Assembly (NCBI RefSeq): GCF_008801935.1
Contig: NZ_VZOT01000001.1
Span: 62,001 to 126,000, forward strand
Direction: 5' to 3'
Origin: Comamonas kerstersii
GTDB taxonomy: Bacteria; Pseudomonadota; Gammaproteobacteria; Burkholderiales; Burkholderiaceae_C
DNA: 64,000 nucleotides
In this document: piece by piece, positions 27,963 through 36,870 of the stretch
How the letters are laid out: every line of letters starts with the position of its first letter
Position numbering within the stretch: position 1 is the stretch's first letter
Made by a program: the position numbers and the translations under genes
The notes under the pieces: generated by a model
Database searches by the model: none
Seen by the model: only the letters and a program-made list of their open reading frames with translations
What the model was told of the DNA's origin: nothing

Positions 27963-29231
27963 ATGACCCAAGACCGCCAAGCCACCTACGCCGCGCTGGA
28001 TGCGTGGATTGACGCCCACTTTGACGAGCAGGTGCAGTTTCTGCAGGCTCTGGTGCAGGTACCTACCGACACCCCACCCGGCAACAACGCCCCGCATGCA
28101 GAGCGCACGGCCGATCTGATTGCTGAGTTTGGCTTTGACGCCGAAAAGCACGTCGTGCCCGAGCAGGAGGTGAAGGACTACGGTATGCAGTCCATCACCA
28201 ACCTGATCGTGCGCCGCCCATATGGTGACGGCGGCAAGACCATTGCCCTGAACGCCCACGGTGATGTGGTCCCCCCCGGCGAGGGCTGGACCAAAGACCC
28301 CTATGGCGCTGAAATTGAAGATGGCAAGCTCTATGGCCGCGCAGCCGCTGTGAGCAAGAGCGACTTTTCCACCTTCACCTTTGCCGTGCGTGCACTGGAA
28401 GCCGTAGCCAAACCCACCAGGGGCAATATTGAGCTGCACTTCACCTACGACGAAGAATTCGGTGGTGAACTCGGCCCCGGCTGGCTGCTGAAAAAAGGCC
28501 TGACCCAACCCGATCTGATGATGGCCGCAGGCTTTAGCTACGAAGTCGTGACCGCACACAACGGCTGCCTGCAGATGGAAGTGACGGTGCACGGCAAGAT
28601 GGCCCACGCTGCCGTGCCTGACACCGGCGTGGATGCCCTGCAAGGCGCGGTCGCCATCATGAATGCGCTGTATGCCGAGAACCTGAAGTACAAGCAGGTA
28701 CTGTCCAAGGTGCCCGGCATCAAGCACCCCTACCTCAACATCGGCCGCATCGAAGGCGGCACCAACACCAATGTGATCCCCGGCAAGGTGGTGCTCAAGC
28801 TCGACCGCCGCATGATTCCTGAAGAAAACCCCGCAGAAGTGGAAGCCTCGATTCGCGCCGTCATTGCCAAGGCGGTGGAAGACTTCAACACCGAGCACGG
28901 CTATCAGGGCGACGATGCCGTGCGCGCGGACATCAAACGCCTGCTACTGGCCAATGCCATGACGCCCTTAGCGGGTAACAAGCCGCTGGTCGATGCCATC
29001 CAGAAGCATGGTGAAGCCGTGTTTGGTGAAAAGCCCGCCGCCGTGGGTACGCCCCTGTACACCGATGTGCGCCTGTACGGAGAGCGCGGCATTCCCGGCG
29101 TGATCTATGGCGCAGGCCCGCGCACCGTGCTGGAAAGTCACGCCAAGCGTTCGGACGAGCGACTGGTGCTGGAAGATCTGCGCCGCGCCACCAAGGTAGT
29201 GGCACGCAGCCTGGTTGATCTGATGGCCTGA
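27963..29231 (+). CDS. M20 family metallohydrolase, possibly acting in allantoate/ureidoglycolate breakdown
   Basis: The protein has 422 residues from MTQDRQATY, with GAGAG upstream. M20 metal sites are NAHGDVVPPG (His, Asp), a YDEEFGGELG pair of acidic residues and a C-terminal ESHAKRSDER. It belongs to the ArgE/DapE/ACY1-type amidohydrolases, which remove acyl or carbamoyl groups. It is 25 bases after the UraD-allantoate amidohydrolase gene, so a ureidoglycine or ureidoglycolate amidohydrolase role, or another N-carbamoyl amino acid role, is plausible but not shown. Confidence 0.8.
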   Translation: MTQDRQATYAALDAWIDAHFDEQVQFLQALVQVPTDTPPGNNAPHAERTADLIAEFGFDAEKHVVPEQEVKDYGMQSITNLIVRRPYGDGGKTIALNAHGDVVPPGEGWTKDPYGAEIEDGKLYGRAAAVSKSDFSTFTFAVRALEAVAKPTRGNIELHFTYDEEFGGELGPGWLLKKGLTQPDLMMAAGFSYEVVTAHNGCLQMEVTVHGKMAHAAVPDTGVDALQGAVAIMNALYAENLKYKQVLSKVPGIKHPYLNIGRIEGGTNTNVIPGKVVLKLDRRMIPEENPAEVEASIRAVIAKAVEDFNTEHGYQGDDAVRADIKRLLLANAMTPLAGNKPLVDAIQKHGEAVFGEKPAAVGTPLYTDVRLYGERGIPGVIYGAGPRTVLESHAKRSDERLVLEDLRRATKVVARSLVDLMA

Positions 29232-29263
29232 TATTTGCAGCAGCGCTGCCATTCAGTTTCCTT

Positions 29264-29297
29264 GCCCCTGCTGGCCCATGCCACAGGGGCTTTTCTT
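29264..29297 (+). terminator. Terminator after M20 hydrolase gene
   Basis: The stem GCCCCTG/CAGGGGC with a 13-base loop is followed by TTTTCTT. It ends the plus-strand purine operon; the convergent speG gene stops at its far edge. Confidence 0.7.
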
Positions 29298-29826
29298 ATG
29301 TTGCACTGCCAAGCCGCAGGTACTGCGGCTGCAGCATGTACATGCGCAATGCCGTGCGGTATTCGCCATTGGCAAAGAACTCATCCACCAGCTCACCCTC
29401 GGTGACAAAGCCCAGCTTGCTGTAGATATGCACGGCCTTGGTATTGACCTTGTCTACATACAGATAGACCTTGTGCAAGTTCAGTACCTTGAAGCCATAG
29501 TCCAGCGCCAGCCGCATGGCTCTGGAGGCGAGCCCACGGCCCTGAAAATTCGGGTCGATGATGATCTGGATTTCTGCCCTGCGGTGAATCAGGTCGATTT
29601 CCACCAGTTCCACCAGCCCCACGCGCGCACTGCCTTCCATGACGATAAAGCGGCGCTCGCCCTGATCATGCACGTGCTGGTCATAAAGGCTGGAGAGCTC
29701 ATCAAAGGTCTCGAACGGCTCTTCAAACCAGTAACGCATCACGCTGGCGTTGTTGTCCAGCGAATGCACAAAGCGCAGATCTTCCCGCTCCAGCGGGCGC
29801 AAGCTCACAGCAACAGCATTCATCAC
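29296..29826 (-). CDS. speG: Spermidine N1-acetyltransferase (GNAT)
   Basis: The 176-residue sequence is close to Escherichia coli SpeG over its whole length. Shared blocks include [38 protein letters not shown] and the acetyl-CoA loop GRGLASRA. It acetylates spermidine and spermine in the cytoplasm to limit their toxicity. It stands alone on the minus strand between two purine genes and is not obviously part of that pathway. Confidence 0.93.
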   Translation of the reverse strand: MMNAVAVSLRPLEREDLRFVHSLDNNASVMRYWFEEPFETFDELSSLYDQHVHDQGERRFIVMEGSARVGLVELVEIDLIHRRAEIQIIIDPNFQGRGLASRAMRLALDYGFKVLNLHKVYLYVDKVNTKAVHIYSKLGFVTEGELVDEFFANGEYRTALRMYMLQPQYLRLGSAT

Positions 29827-30162
29827 ACAGCCTCTTTAGGGGACAGAGGTCTATCTTTACCACAGACGCAAAACATGTGGGCATGAGTATTGCTTGCCGC
29901 AGTGCAAGACCCGTACTTGGACCCTGATCAGTTTTCGCATTAAAAAAAGTGCTTTTGCTCCGCAAAACTGCAAACCAGCCTGTAGGGCCAATTTGCCAGT
30001 TTTCAGGGGCAAACCCCTAGAAAAACAAGGCTGAACAGGGTTTTCCAAGGGAAGTCGCCACACATTGCTTTGTATACACTTTTTGTATGGATATTTGTGC
30101 GCAATATGCCTGCAAAACGCTCCAGGTCAAACACACCTCTCAGGACTCCAAGGAAGACTCCC
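29827..30162. other. Regulatory gap between speG and the NCS2 permease gene
   Basis: This 336-base divergent gap holds no supported gene. It contains the operator site at 30071-30078, a nearby half site TTTGTATGG and, at its right end, the ribosome binding site AAGGAAG of the permease. Confidence 0.7.
30071..30078. promoter_or_regulatory. Possible purine-regulon operator, site 3 (NCS2 permease upstream)
   Basis: TGTATACA lies, read on the minus strand, within AAAAAGTGTATACAAAG, which agrees with sites 1 and 2. It is 84 bases before the permease start codon. Confidence 0.65.
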
Positions 30163-31650
30163 ATGCAAACAACCGTGCATCCTGTTGATGAAAAACTGCC
30201 CCTGGGGCGTGTCACCGCACTTGGTTTGCAGCACGTACTCGTGATGTATGCCGGTGCTGTCGCCGTTCCGCTGATTGTGGGCCGCGCCCTGAACCTGCCC
30301 CCCGAACAGGTGGCCATGCTGATTTCAGCCGACCTGTTTGTCTGCGGCATCGTCACCCTGATTCAGGCCATGGGCTGCACACAGTGGTTTGGCATCAAAC
30401 TGCCCGTGATGATGGGCGTGACCTTTGCGGCCGTCGGCCCCATGGTATCCATGGCGCAGTCCACAGGTGGCCATGCCGGGGCGGGGCTGATTTTTGGCTC
30501 CGTCATTGGAGCAGGCATTGTCTCCATCCTGATTGCCCCCATCGTCAGCCGCCTGCTGCGCTTTTTCCCACCTGTCGTCACCGGCACCATCATCACGGTG
30601 ATTGGCATCAGCCTGATGCGCGTGGGCATCAACTGGATTTTTGGCAACCCCGTAGGCCCTACAGCGCCCCAGGTTCCCAACCCTGAGCACCTGAAGTGGC
30701 TGTCCGAAGCCCAGGCCATGGCTGGCGCCCCTGGCTCTGCCCTGCCCCCTGTGCCCGCTGGCTTTGCCGTCGTGCCCACCATTCCTAACCCCAAGTACGC
30801 AGACCTGACCGGCGTGGGCATCTCCGCCGCCGTGCTGCTGACCATCTTGCTGGTGGCCCGCTTTGGCAAGGGGTTCCTCGCCAATATCTCGGTGCTGCTG
30901 GGCATTGTGGTGGGTGGTGTCATCACGGCTGCCATGGGTCTGATGGACTTTCATAAAGTGGCAGAAGCGCAGTGGTTCAACATCGTGCTGCCCTTTGAAA
31001 TTGCCGCGCCCGTGTTTGACCCCATTCTGATTCTGACCATGACGCTGGTCATGATCGTGGTGATGATCGAGTCCACCGGTATGTTCCTGGCCCTGTCTGA
31101 CATGACCGGCAAGAAGATCAGCCAGGCAGAGCTGACCCGAGGTCTGCGTACCGACGGTCTGGGCACGCTGATTGGCGGCATCTTCAACACTTTCCCCTAC
31201 ACCAGCTTCTCGCAGAACGTAGGTCTGGTGGCTGTGACCGGCGTCAAGAGCCGCTGGGTGTGCGTAGCCGGTGGCGTGATTCTGGTGCTGCTGGGCCTGC
31301 TGCCCAAGATGGCCATGCTGATTGAATCCCTGCCCACCGTGGTGCTGGGCGGCGCAGGTCTGGTGATGTTCGGCATGGTGGCTGCGACCGGCATCCGCAT
31401 CCTTTCAACCGTGGACTTCATCAAGAACCGCAACAATGCCATGATCGTTGCCGTCTCCATCGGCGTTGGCATGATTCCACTGGTGGCACCCAATTTCCGA
31501 CAGTGGATGCCACACGCTATCCATCCTCTGATTGAATCCGGTATCCTGTTGGCTTCGATGGCCGCTGTGCTGTTGAACGTGTTTTTCAATGGCGCACGCG
31601 GAGACACGGAAGCTGTCATCCAGGCCGCTCGCCAAGCAGACGCTCACTGA
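30163..31650 (+). CDS. NCS2 family xanthine/urate/uracil permease
   Basis: This 495-residue protein has about 12-14 membrane helices. LQHVLVMYAGAVAVPLIVG at the N-terminus and QNVGLVAVTGVKSR are the NCS2 signatures, and AAPVFDPILILTMTLVMIVVMIEST carries the conserved glutamate of the substrate site. It imports xanthine, urate or a related base with protons. The start at MQTTVHP has AAGGAAG upstream. The proposed operator and the location after the urate genes favour a urate or xanthine substrate. Confidence 0.92.
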   Translation: MQTTVHPVDEKLPLGRVTALGLQHVLVMYAGAVAVPLIVGRALNLPPEQVAMLISADLFVCGIVTLIQAMGCTQWFGIKLPVMMGVTFAAVGPMVSMAQSTGGHAGAGLIFGSVIGAGIVSILIAPIVSRLLRFFPPVVTGTIITVIGISLMRVGINWIFGNPVGPTAPQVPNPEHLKWLSEAQAMAGAPGSALPPVPAGFAVVPTIPNPKYADLTGVGISAAVLLTILLVARFGKGFLANISVLLGIVVGGVITAAMGLMDFHKVAEAQWFNIVLPFEIAAPVFDPILILTMTLVMIVVMIESTGMFLALSDMTGKKISQAELTRGLRTDGLGTLIGGIFNTFPYTSFSQNVGLVAVTGVKSRWVCVAGGVILVLLGLLPKMAMLIESLPTVVLGGAGLVMFGMVAATGIRILSTVDFIKNRNNAMIVAVSIGVGMIPLVAPNFRQWMPHAIHPLIESGILLASMAAVLLNVFFNGARGDTEAVIQAARQADAH

Positions 31651-31697
31651 TCCCGTCTTGCTCCACAAAGGCCCTGTACCCTGGGCCTGCCGCCAAG

Positions 31698-31722
31698 CCC
31701 CTGCCTACCCCGCAGGGGTTTT
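31698..31722 (+). terminator. Terminator after NCS2 permease
   Basis: The stem CCCCTGC/GCAGGGG with a 7-base loop is followed by TTTT. It lies 48 bases after the stop. Confidence 0.75.
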
Positions 31723-31782
31723 GCAACTCTGGCAATGCTGATATTGCAGTGCACAAACCGTTCACCCCTGCAACGACCTACA

Positions 31783-31800
31783 CCTAGGGTAAGCTCTAGG
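31783..31800. promoter_or_regulatory. Palindrome CCTAGGGTAAGCTCTAGG before maeB
   Basis: This 18-base near-palindrome lies 55 bases before the maeB start. A very similar palindrome (ATAGGGTAAACCCTAG) lies upstream of the PQQ dehydrogenase at 51155-51170, so a shared regulator is possible. Confidence 0.4.
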
Positions 31801-31855
31801 CAATCAGTCCCAGCAATGGGATTAGCTGAATTTCAATAAGACCTCTGCTGTTGTT

Positions 31856-34153
31856 ATGACACAAACTCTGTCCACCGCTGAGCAAGCACTGCGCGATGCT
31901 GCACGCGAGTACCACGCAAGCCCCAACAAGGGCAAGATTTCGGTGACCCCCACCAAGCCGCTATCCAACCAGCGCGATCTGTCGCTGGCCTACTCCCCCG
32001 GCGTGGCCTACCCCTGCCTGGACATTCAGGCAGACCCCAGCAAGGCCGCCGAGTACACCTCGCGTGGCAATCTGGTGGGCGTGATCACCAACGGCACGGC
32101 TGTGCTGGGTCTGGGTGACATCGGCCCTCTGGCTGGCAAGCCTGTGATGGAAGGCAAGGGGTGTCTCTTCAAGAAGTTTGCAGGCGTGGACGTGTTCGAC
32201 ATCGAGCTGGACGAGCGCGATCCTGACAAGCTGATCGAGATCATCGCCTCGCTGGAGCCCACGCTGGGCGGCATCAACCTCGAAGACATCAAGGCGCCCG
32301 AGTGCTTCTACATTGAGCAGGAACTCTCCAAGCGCATGAACATCCCCGTCTTCCACGACGACCAGCACGGTACGGCCATCATCTCGAGCGCCGCCCTGCT
32401 CAACGGTCTGGAACTGGTAGGCAAGAAGATTGAAGACGTGAAGGTGGCCGTCTCCGGCGCCGGCGCAGCAGCCATTGCCTGCGTGAACGTCATGGTGGGC
32501 CTGGGCGTGCAGCGCAAGAACGTGTTCATGTGCGACTCCAAGGGCGTGATCTACAACGGCCGCCCCGGTGGCCTTGACGCCTCCAAGGCCCAGTACGCGC
32601 AAGACACCGACCTGCGTACGCTGGCAGACGCCGTCAACGGCGCTGACGTCTTCCTGGGCTGCTCGGCCCCCGGCGTGCTGACCGCAGAGATGGTCAAGAC
32701 CATGGCGGACAAGCCCATCATCCTGGCGCTGGCCAATCCTGAGCCAGAAATCCGCCCCGAGCTGGCCAAGGCCGTGCGCCCTGACTGCATCATCGCCACC
32801 GGCCGTTCGGACTATCCGAACCAGGTGAACAACGTGCTGTGCTTCCCCTACATCTTCCGTGGCGCACTGGACTGCGGCGCGACCAAGATCACGGAAAGCA
32901 TGAAGCTGGCCTGCGTGCGCGAAATCGCCGCACTGGCCAAGCAGGACGTATCGGACGAAGTCGCCGCCGCCTACCAGGGCAAGGAGCTGAAGTTCGGCCC
33001 CGACTACCTGATCCCCACACCGTTTGACACCCGCCTGATCCTGCGCATTGCCCCCGCTGTGGCACAGGCTGCTGCCGAGTCTGGCGTGGCCACTCGCCCC
33101 ATTGCAGACATTGCGGCCTACCGCGAGAGCCTGTCGCGCTTTGTCTACCAGACCAGCATGATCATGCGCCCCGTGTTTGCAGCGGCCAAGGCCAGCCTGC
33201 AGCGCGTGGCCTATGCCGAAGGTGAAGACGAGCGCGTGCTGCGCGCCGTGCAGGTGGCTGTGGAAGAAGGACTGGCCAAGCCCATCCTGATTGGCCGCCC
33301 TGCCGTGATCGAAGCACGCATTGCCAAGGCAGGTCTGCGCCTGCAAGCCGGTGTGAACTACGAGGTGTGCAACCCCGAAGACGACCCACGCTTCCGCCAG
33401 TACTGGGAGGCTTACCACCGCCTGATGGGCCGCAAAGGCATCACCACCGAAGGTGCCAAGGCCGCCGTGCGCCGCTCCAACACCATCATCGCTGCGCTGA
33501 TGGTGCACCTGGGCGATGCAGACGCCATGCTGGCAGGCCTGGTAGGCCGCTTTGACCGCCACCTGGCACACATCGAAGAAGTGTTTGGCGTACAGCCCGG
33601 TGTAGACCGCATGGCGACGGTGAACGCCGTGATGCTGGAAGACCGCACCCTGTTCATTGCCGACACCTACATCAACGAAGACCCCAGCGCGGAAGAACTG
33701 GCCCAGATCGCCAAGCTGGCTGCAGACGAAGTGGCGCGCTTTGGTCTGCCACCCAAGGTGGCTTTCCTGTCGCACAGCAACTACGGCTCTTCGACCCGCA
33801 AGTCGGCGCTGAAGATGCGCGAAGCGCGCAACCTCTTTGCTGCTGCCAACCCCGGTATCGAGTGCGATGGCGAAATGCATGGCGACGCAGCCCTGGACGA
33901 GAAGGTCCGCGAGCGCACCGTGTTTGACAGCACGCTGCACGGCGAAGCCAACATCCTGATCTGCCCCAACCTGGACGCAGCCAACATTCTGTTCAACGTG
34001 CTCAAGACCACCTCGGGCCACGGCACGACCATTGGTCCCATGCTGATGGGCGCCAACGCTTCGGCCCACGTGCTGACACCCTCTGCCACCGTGCGCCGCG
34101 TGGTGAACATGACGGCTCTGGCCGCCGCACAGGCGATTGCACGCAAGGCCTAA
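31856..34153 (+). CDS. maeB: NADP-dependent malic enzyme with phosphotransacetylase-like C-terminal domain
   Basis: This 765-residue protein decarboxylates malate to pyruvate with NADP reduction. The malic domain (1-about 430) has [28 protein letters not shown], the metal-binding FHDDQHGTA and a Rossmann [10 protein letters not shown]. The C-terminal half (about 430-765) is the PTA-like regulatory domain of MaeB-type enzymes and is not expected to be catalytic. It stands alone, with a terminator behind and a palindrome in its promoter. Its place between purine genes may be chance. Confidence 0.95.
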   Translation: MTQTLSTAEQALRDAAREYHASPNKGKISVTPTKPLSNQRDLSLAYSPGVAYPCLDIQADPSKAAEYTSRGNLVGVITNGTAVLGLGDIGPLAGKPVMEGKGCLFKKFAGVDVFDIELDERDPDKLIEIIASLEPTLGGINLEDIKAPECFYIEQELSKRMNIPVFHDDQHGTAIISSAALLNGLELVGKKIEDVKVAVSGAGAAAIACVNVMVGLGVQRKNVFMCDSKGVIYNGRPGGLDASKAQYAQDTDLRTLADAVNGADVFLGCSAPGVLTAEMVKTMADKPIILALANPEPEIRPELAKAVRPDCIIATGRSDYPNQVNNVLCFPYIFRGALDCGATKITESMKLACVREIAALAKQDVSDEVAAAYQGKELKFGPDYLIPTPFDTRLILRIAPAVAQAAAESGVATRPIADIAAYRESLSRFVYQTSMIMRPVFAAAKASLQRVAYAEGEDERVLRAVQVAVEEGLAKPILIGRPAVIEARIAKAGLRLQAGVNYEVCNPEDDPRFRQYWEAYHRLMGRKGITTEGAKAAVRRSNTIIAALMVHLGDADAMLAGLVGRFDRHLAHIEEVFGVQPGVDRMATVNAVMLEDRTLFIADTYINEDPSAEELAQIAKLAADEVARFGLPPKVAFLSHSNYGSSTRKSALKMREARNLFAAANPGIECDGEMHGDAALDEKVRERTVFDSTLHGEANILICPNLDAANILFNVLKTTSGHGTTIGPMLMGANASAHVLTPSATVRRVVNMTALAAAQAIARKA

Positions 34154-34173
34154 GCCTTTGCTGCTGCAGCAAA

Positions 34174-34205
34174 AAGCCCTTGGCATTGCGCCAAGGGCTT
34201 TTTTT
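34174..34205 (+). terminator. Terminator after maeB
   Basis: The stem AAGCCCTTGGC/GCCAAGGGCTT with a 5-base loop is followed by five more T. Confidence 0.9.
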
Positions 34206-34217
34206 ATTGCGCTCTTA

Positions 34218-34299
34218 CAAAAAGAGCTGCCAGCGCTGATGAATGCTTGTTTTCAGGTAGAAAACATCCTGAAACCTAGATAACACCAGCGCAAGGCGC
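34218..34299. repeat. Dispersed hairpin repeat, copy 4 (maeB/flavin reductase junction)
   Basis: The left arm AAAAAGAGCTGCCAGCGCTGAT and the right arm CACCAGCGCAAGGCGCTCAC flank an inner stem TTTCAGG/CCTGAAA (34251-34274). It lies between convergent genes. Confidence 0.7.
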
Positions 34300-34953
34300 T
34301 CACATTTCATCAATGGCGGTCGTGGCACTGCCGGCCTTGACCTGGGCCTTGCCTTCCTCGGCCTCGATGGCAAAACGCTCACGGCAGGTCACGTAAAAGC
34401 TGGCTCCAAACCGGCCAACGGGAAAGTAGTCCTGCAACTTCACGCGCCACTTTTCGGTGTCCACCAGCCCATCGCGCACGGCCAGCCATTGCACGCGGCC
34501 AATAAACACATAGCGGCTGTCCGTTTCCATCACCTCGTGCAGCACGCACTCAAATGCCGCGGGCGCTTCGGCAATGCGCGGCACCTGCACGCTGTGCGAG
34601 GGGGTCATGCTCAGGCCCGTGTAGGCCAGCTCGCTCTCATGCACAGGCAGTCTGTCCCCACAACGGTGCATGGCGGCGGCAATGGGTTCATCTGCCAGGT
34701 GCACCACAAACTCCTTGCTGCGCAGAATGTGTGCGGCCGTGTCCTTGAGCTGGCCGTCCTGCAGCTTGTTGATGCTCAGCATCACCACCGGCGGGTCTTC
34801 CCCCACCATGTTGAACATGCTGAACGGCGCGGCGTTGACGGTGCCGTCTGCGCCCAGCGTGGTCACCAGCGCAATCGGGCGCGGCACGATCAGGCTGGCC
34901 ATGAGCTTGTAGCGCTCATAGGCACCCAGGGTAGAGAAGTCGATTTCTGTCAT
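34300..34953 (-). CDS. Flavin reductase family protein (FMN-binding split barrel)
   Basis: The protein has 217 residues from MTEIDFST. IVPRPIALVTT followed by NAAPFSMFNMVGEDPPVVML is the core of the FMN-binding split-barrel flavin reductase family. Such proteins supply reduced flavin to oxygenases or act as oxidoreductases themselves. It is divergent from an ABC substrate-binding gene, and the gap holds an operator-like palindrome, so both may belong to the purine or a related nitrogen-compound regulon. The partner is unknown. Confidence 0.85.
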   Translation of the reverse strand: MTEIDFSTLGAYERYKLMASLIVPRPIALVTTLGADGTVNAAPFSMFNMVGEDPPVVMLSINKLQDGQLKDTAAHILRSKEFVVHLADEPIAAAMHRCGDRLPVHESELAYTGLSMTPSHSVQVPRIAEAPAAFECVLHEVMETDSRYVFIGRVQWLAVRDGLVDTEKWRVKLQDYFPVGRFGASFYVTCRERFAIEAEEGKAQVKAGSATTAIDEM

Positions 34954-35010
34954 TGGCAAACATTCCGGTTCTTGGCGTTGCGTCAGGTGCCGCAACTTGT
35001 ATGCCAAGTG

Positions 35011-35018
35011 TGTATGCA
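35011..35018. promoter_or_regulatory. Possible purine-regulon operator, site 4
   Basis: TGTATGCA lies within AAGTGTGTATGCAATA in the 121-base divergent gap between the flavin reductase and ABC binding protein genes. A second, weaker copy (TTGTATGCC) starts at 34997, 13 bases to the left. It is 56-57 bases from both start codons. Confidence 0.5.
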
Positions 35019-35074
35019 ATACGGGCATTGATCTTGCTCAAAGGTGACATCTCCAACCCTTTGAGTGAAGCCCC

Positions 35075-36103
35075 ATGCGCAAACGCCACTTTCTGCAAAC
35101 CGCCGCAGCTGCCTTGCTGGCCTGCTCCGCTTTCTCTCACGCCGCCGCGCAGAACACGCCGCTGAAGTTCCAGCTGGACTGGCGCTTTGAAGGCCCAGCC
35201 GCCTTCTTCGTCCACCCCGAGCAAAAGGGCTACTTCAAGGAAGAGGGTCTGGATGTGAATGTGGAAGCTGCCGCAGGTGCAGGCGCTATCCAGCGCGTAG
35301 CCTCCGGCACGCATGACCTGGGCTTTGCCGACATGGCGGCGCTCATGGAGTTCCACGCCAACAACCCGGACGCGCCTATCAAGCCCGTGGCCGTCATGGT
35401 GATCTACAACACCACCCCGGCCTCAGTGATGGCGCTGAAGAAGTCCGGCATCACCAAAGCGGCAGATCTGACTGGCAAGAAGATGGGTGCCCCGATTTTT
35501 GACGCTGGCCGCCGCACCTTCCCCATCTTTGCGCAGGCCAATGGCGTAGGCGATGTGCAGCGGACCACCATGGACCCACCGCTGCGCGAGACCATGCTGG
35601 TACGCGGCGATCTGGATGCTGTCACCGGCTACACCTTCACCAGCCTGCTCAATCTGGAAGCACGCGGCATCCCGCGTGAAGACGTGGTGGTGCTGCCCTA
35701 TGCCACGCACGGCGTGCAGCTGTACGGCAACGTCATCATTGCCAGCCCCCAGCTGATTGCCGACAAGCCCGAGGCGCTGCGGGCATTCCTCAAGGCCTTT
35801 GCCAAGGGGGCCAAGGAAGTCGTGGCCCAGCCTGAAGCCGCCATTGCCTCGCTGAAGGCCAAAGATGGTCTGGTCAATGTGCCGCTGGAAGTCAAACGCC
35901 TGCAGTTGACGCTGGAAACCGCAGTGGACAGCGAAGGTGCACGCAAGGAAGGCTTTGGCCAGATCAACCCCGAGCGCCTGCAGCTCATGGCTGAGCAGGT
36001 CGCACAGGCCTACGCCACGAAGAACCCCATCCCCGTCAACGCGGTCTGGAATGGCAGCTTCCTGCCCAGCGCTGCAGAATTGGATGTTTTGCCCAAGCGT
36101 TAA
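35075..36103 (+). CDS. Orphan ABC transporter substrate-binding protein (NMT1/THI5-like)
   Basis: The protein has 342 residues with a signal peptide ending near HAAAQ. The body has FQLDWRFEGPAAFFVHPEQ, typical of the NMT1/SsuA/TauA-like class that binds pyrimidines, sulfonates or nitrogenous organics. No permease or ATPase gene is adjacent, so it must use a partner encoded elsewhere. The candidate operator in its promoter and the divergent flavin reductase suggest uptake of a purine- or pyrimidine-related compound. Confidence 0.85.
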   Translation: MRKRHFLQTAAAALLACSAFSHAAAQNTPLKFQLDWRFEGPAAFFVHPEQKGYFKEEGLDVNVEAAAGAGAIQRVASGTHDLGFADMAALMEFHANNPDAPIKPVAVMVIYNTTPASVMALKKSGITKAADLTGKKMGAPIFDAGRRTFPIFAQANGVGDVQRTTMDPPLRETMLVRGDLDAVTGYTFTSLLNLEARGIPREDVVVLPYATHGVQLYGNVIIASPQLIADKPEALRAFLKAFAKGAKEVVAQPEAAIASLKAKDGLVNVPLEVKRLQLTLETAVDSEGARKEGFGQINPERLQLMAEQVAQAYATKNPIPVNAVWNGSFLPSAAELDVLPKR

Positions 36104-36112
36104 GCCAAGCTC

Positions 36113-36207
36113 TCAATAAAAGAGCTGCTTGCGCTTGATATCCATAGATTTCAGATAGTTTTATATCTGAAACCATTTATTTATCTGCACAAGCAGCTTC
36201 TTTTTTC
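36113..36207. repeat. Dispersed hairpin repeat, copy 5
   Basis: The left arm AAAAGAGCTGCTTGCGCTTG and the right arm TGCACAAGCAGCTTCTTTTTT enclose an inner stem TTTCAGATA (36149-36157)/TATCTGAAA (36164-36172). The inner stem is shared with copy 1. It separates the ABC binding protein and cupin genes, which are in tandem. Confidence 0.75.
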
Positions 36208-36216
36208 AGAGCACTC

Positions 36217-36582
36217 ATGTCCAAACTGGTTCGTATCGAAACCCAAGACCTCTCCCGCGCCAAGTCCGGCAAGCCCAGCCGCCCCATCAGCGGCAACACC
36301 ACCTACCTGACGCTGGAGAGCTTTACCGCCAGCAATGAGCAACTGAGCAGCGGCGTATGGGAAGCCACTGCCGGATCGTTTCGCTCCAACTGCGCAGGCT
36401 ATGTGGAGTTCTGCCACATCCTCGAAGGCCGCTGCCGCGTGGTAGACCCAGACGGCACCAGCCACAGCTTCGCAGCAGGCGACAGCTTCGTGCTGCCTGA
36501 GGGCTTTACCGGCCACTGGGAGGTCGATGAGCGTGTGAAAAAAGTCTTTTTCATTGCCCAGACCAACTCCTCAGGCACATAA
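36217..36582 (+). CDS. Cupin domain-containing protein
   Basis: This 121-residue single cupin of the ureidoglycolate/Cupin_3-like type has SGVWEATAGSFRSNCAGYVEFCHILEGRC and the second half DGTSHSFAAGDSFVLPEGFTGHW. The metal-binding histidines of classic cupins are mostly absent (Phe/Glu in place), so it may be non-catalytic or bind a metal differently. It is tandem to the ABC binding protein, with a hairpin repeat between. Function unknown. Confidence 0.8.
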   Translation: MSKLVRIETQDLSRAKSGKPSRPISGNTTYLTLESFTASNEQLSSGVWEATAGSFRSNCAGYVEFCHILEGRCRVVDPDGTSHSFAAGDSFVLPEGFTGHWEVDERVKKVFFIAQTNSSGT

Positions 36583-36870
36583 AAGCTACAGCATGCAGAT
36601 GCACAAGGCAGCAGGTTGCTGACACCCATCAGAGCTTGCTGCATTGCAGCATTTTTCGCATAACAAAACCCAGAATCGCAGCCTGAAAAATCAGTGGATT
36701 TCTACGTAATATCCACATGAGTTATTGCCATAAAGCACAGTTTTCAGCCACTCTTATAAAAGAGTTGGGGGTTAGTATTTAAGGGAAGACGCCAATTCAC
36801 AAAATGGAATCTCATCCAGATAGGCGTTGCCTAATGATTTGCCCACAAGGCATAACCCCAACAACGAGGA

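Noticed and set aside
31961-34186. Very long open frame on the minus strand opposite maeB
   Set aside because: It is a shadow of a GC-rich gene. The plus-strand frame has all malic enzyme motifs, and the minus-strand product has no recognisable domain.
36217-36582. Cupin considered as ureidoglycine aminohydrolase
   Set aside because: That enzyme is a double cupin of about 260 residues; this is a 121-residue single cupin lacking most metal ligands.
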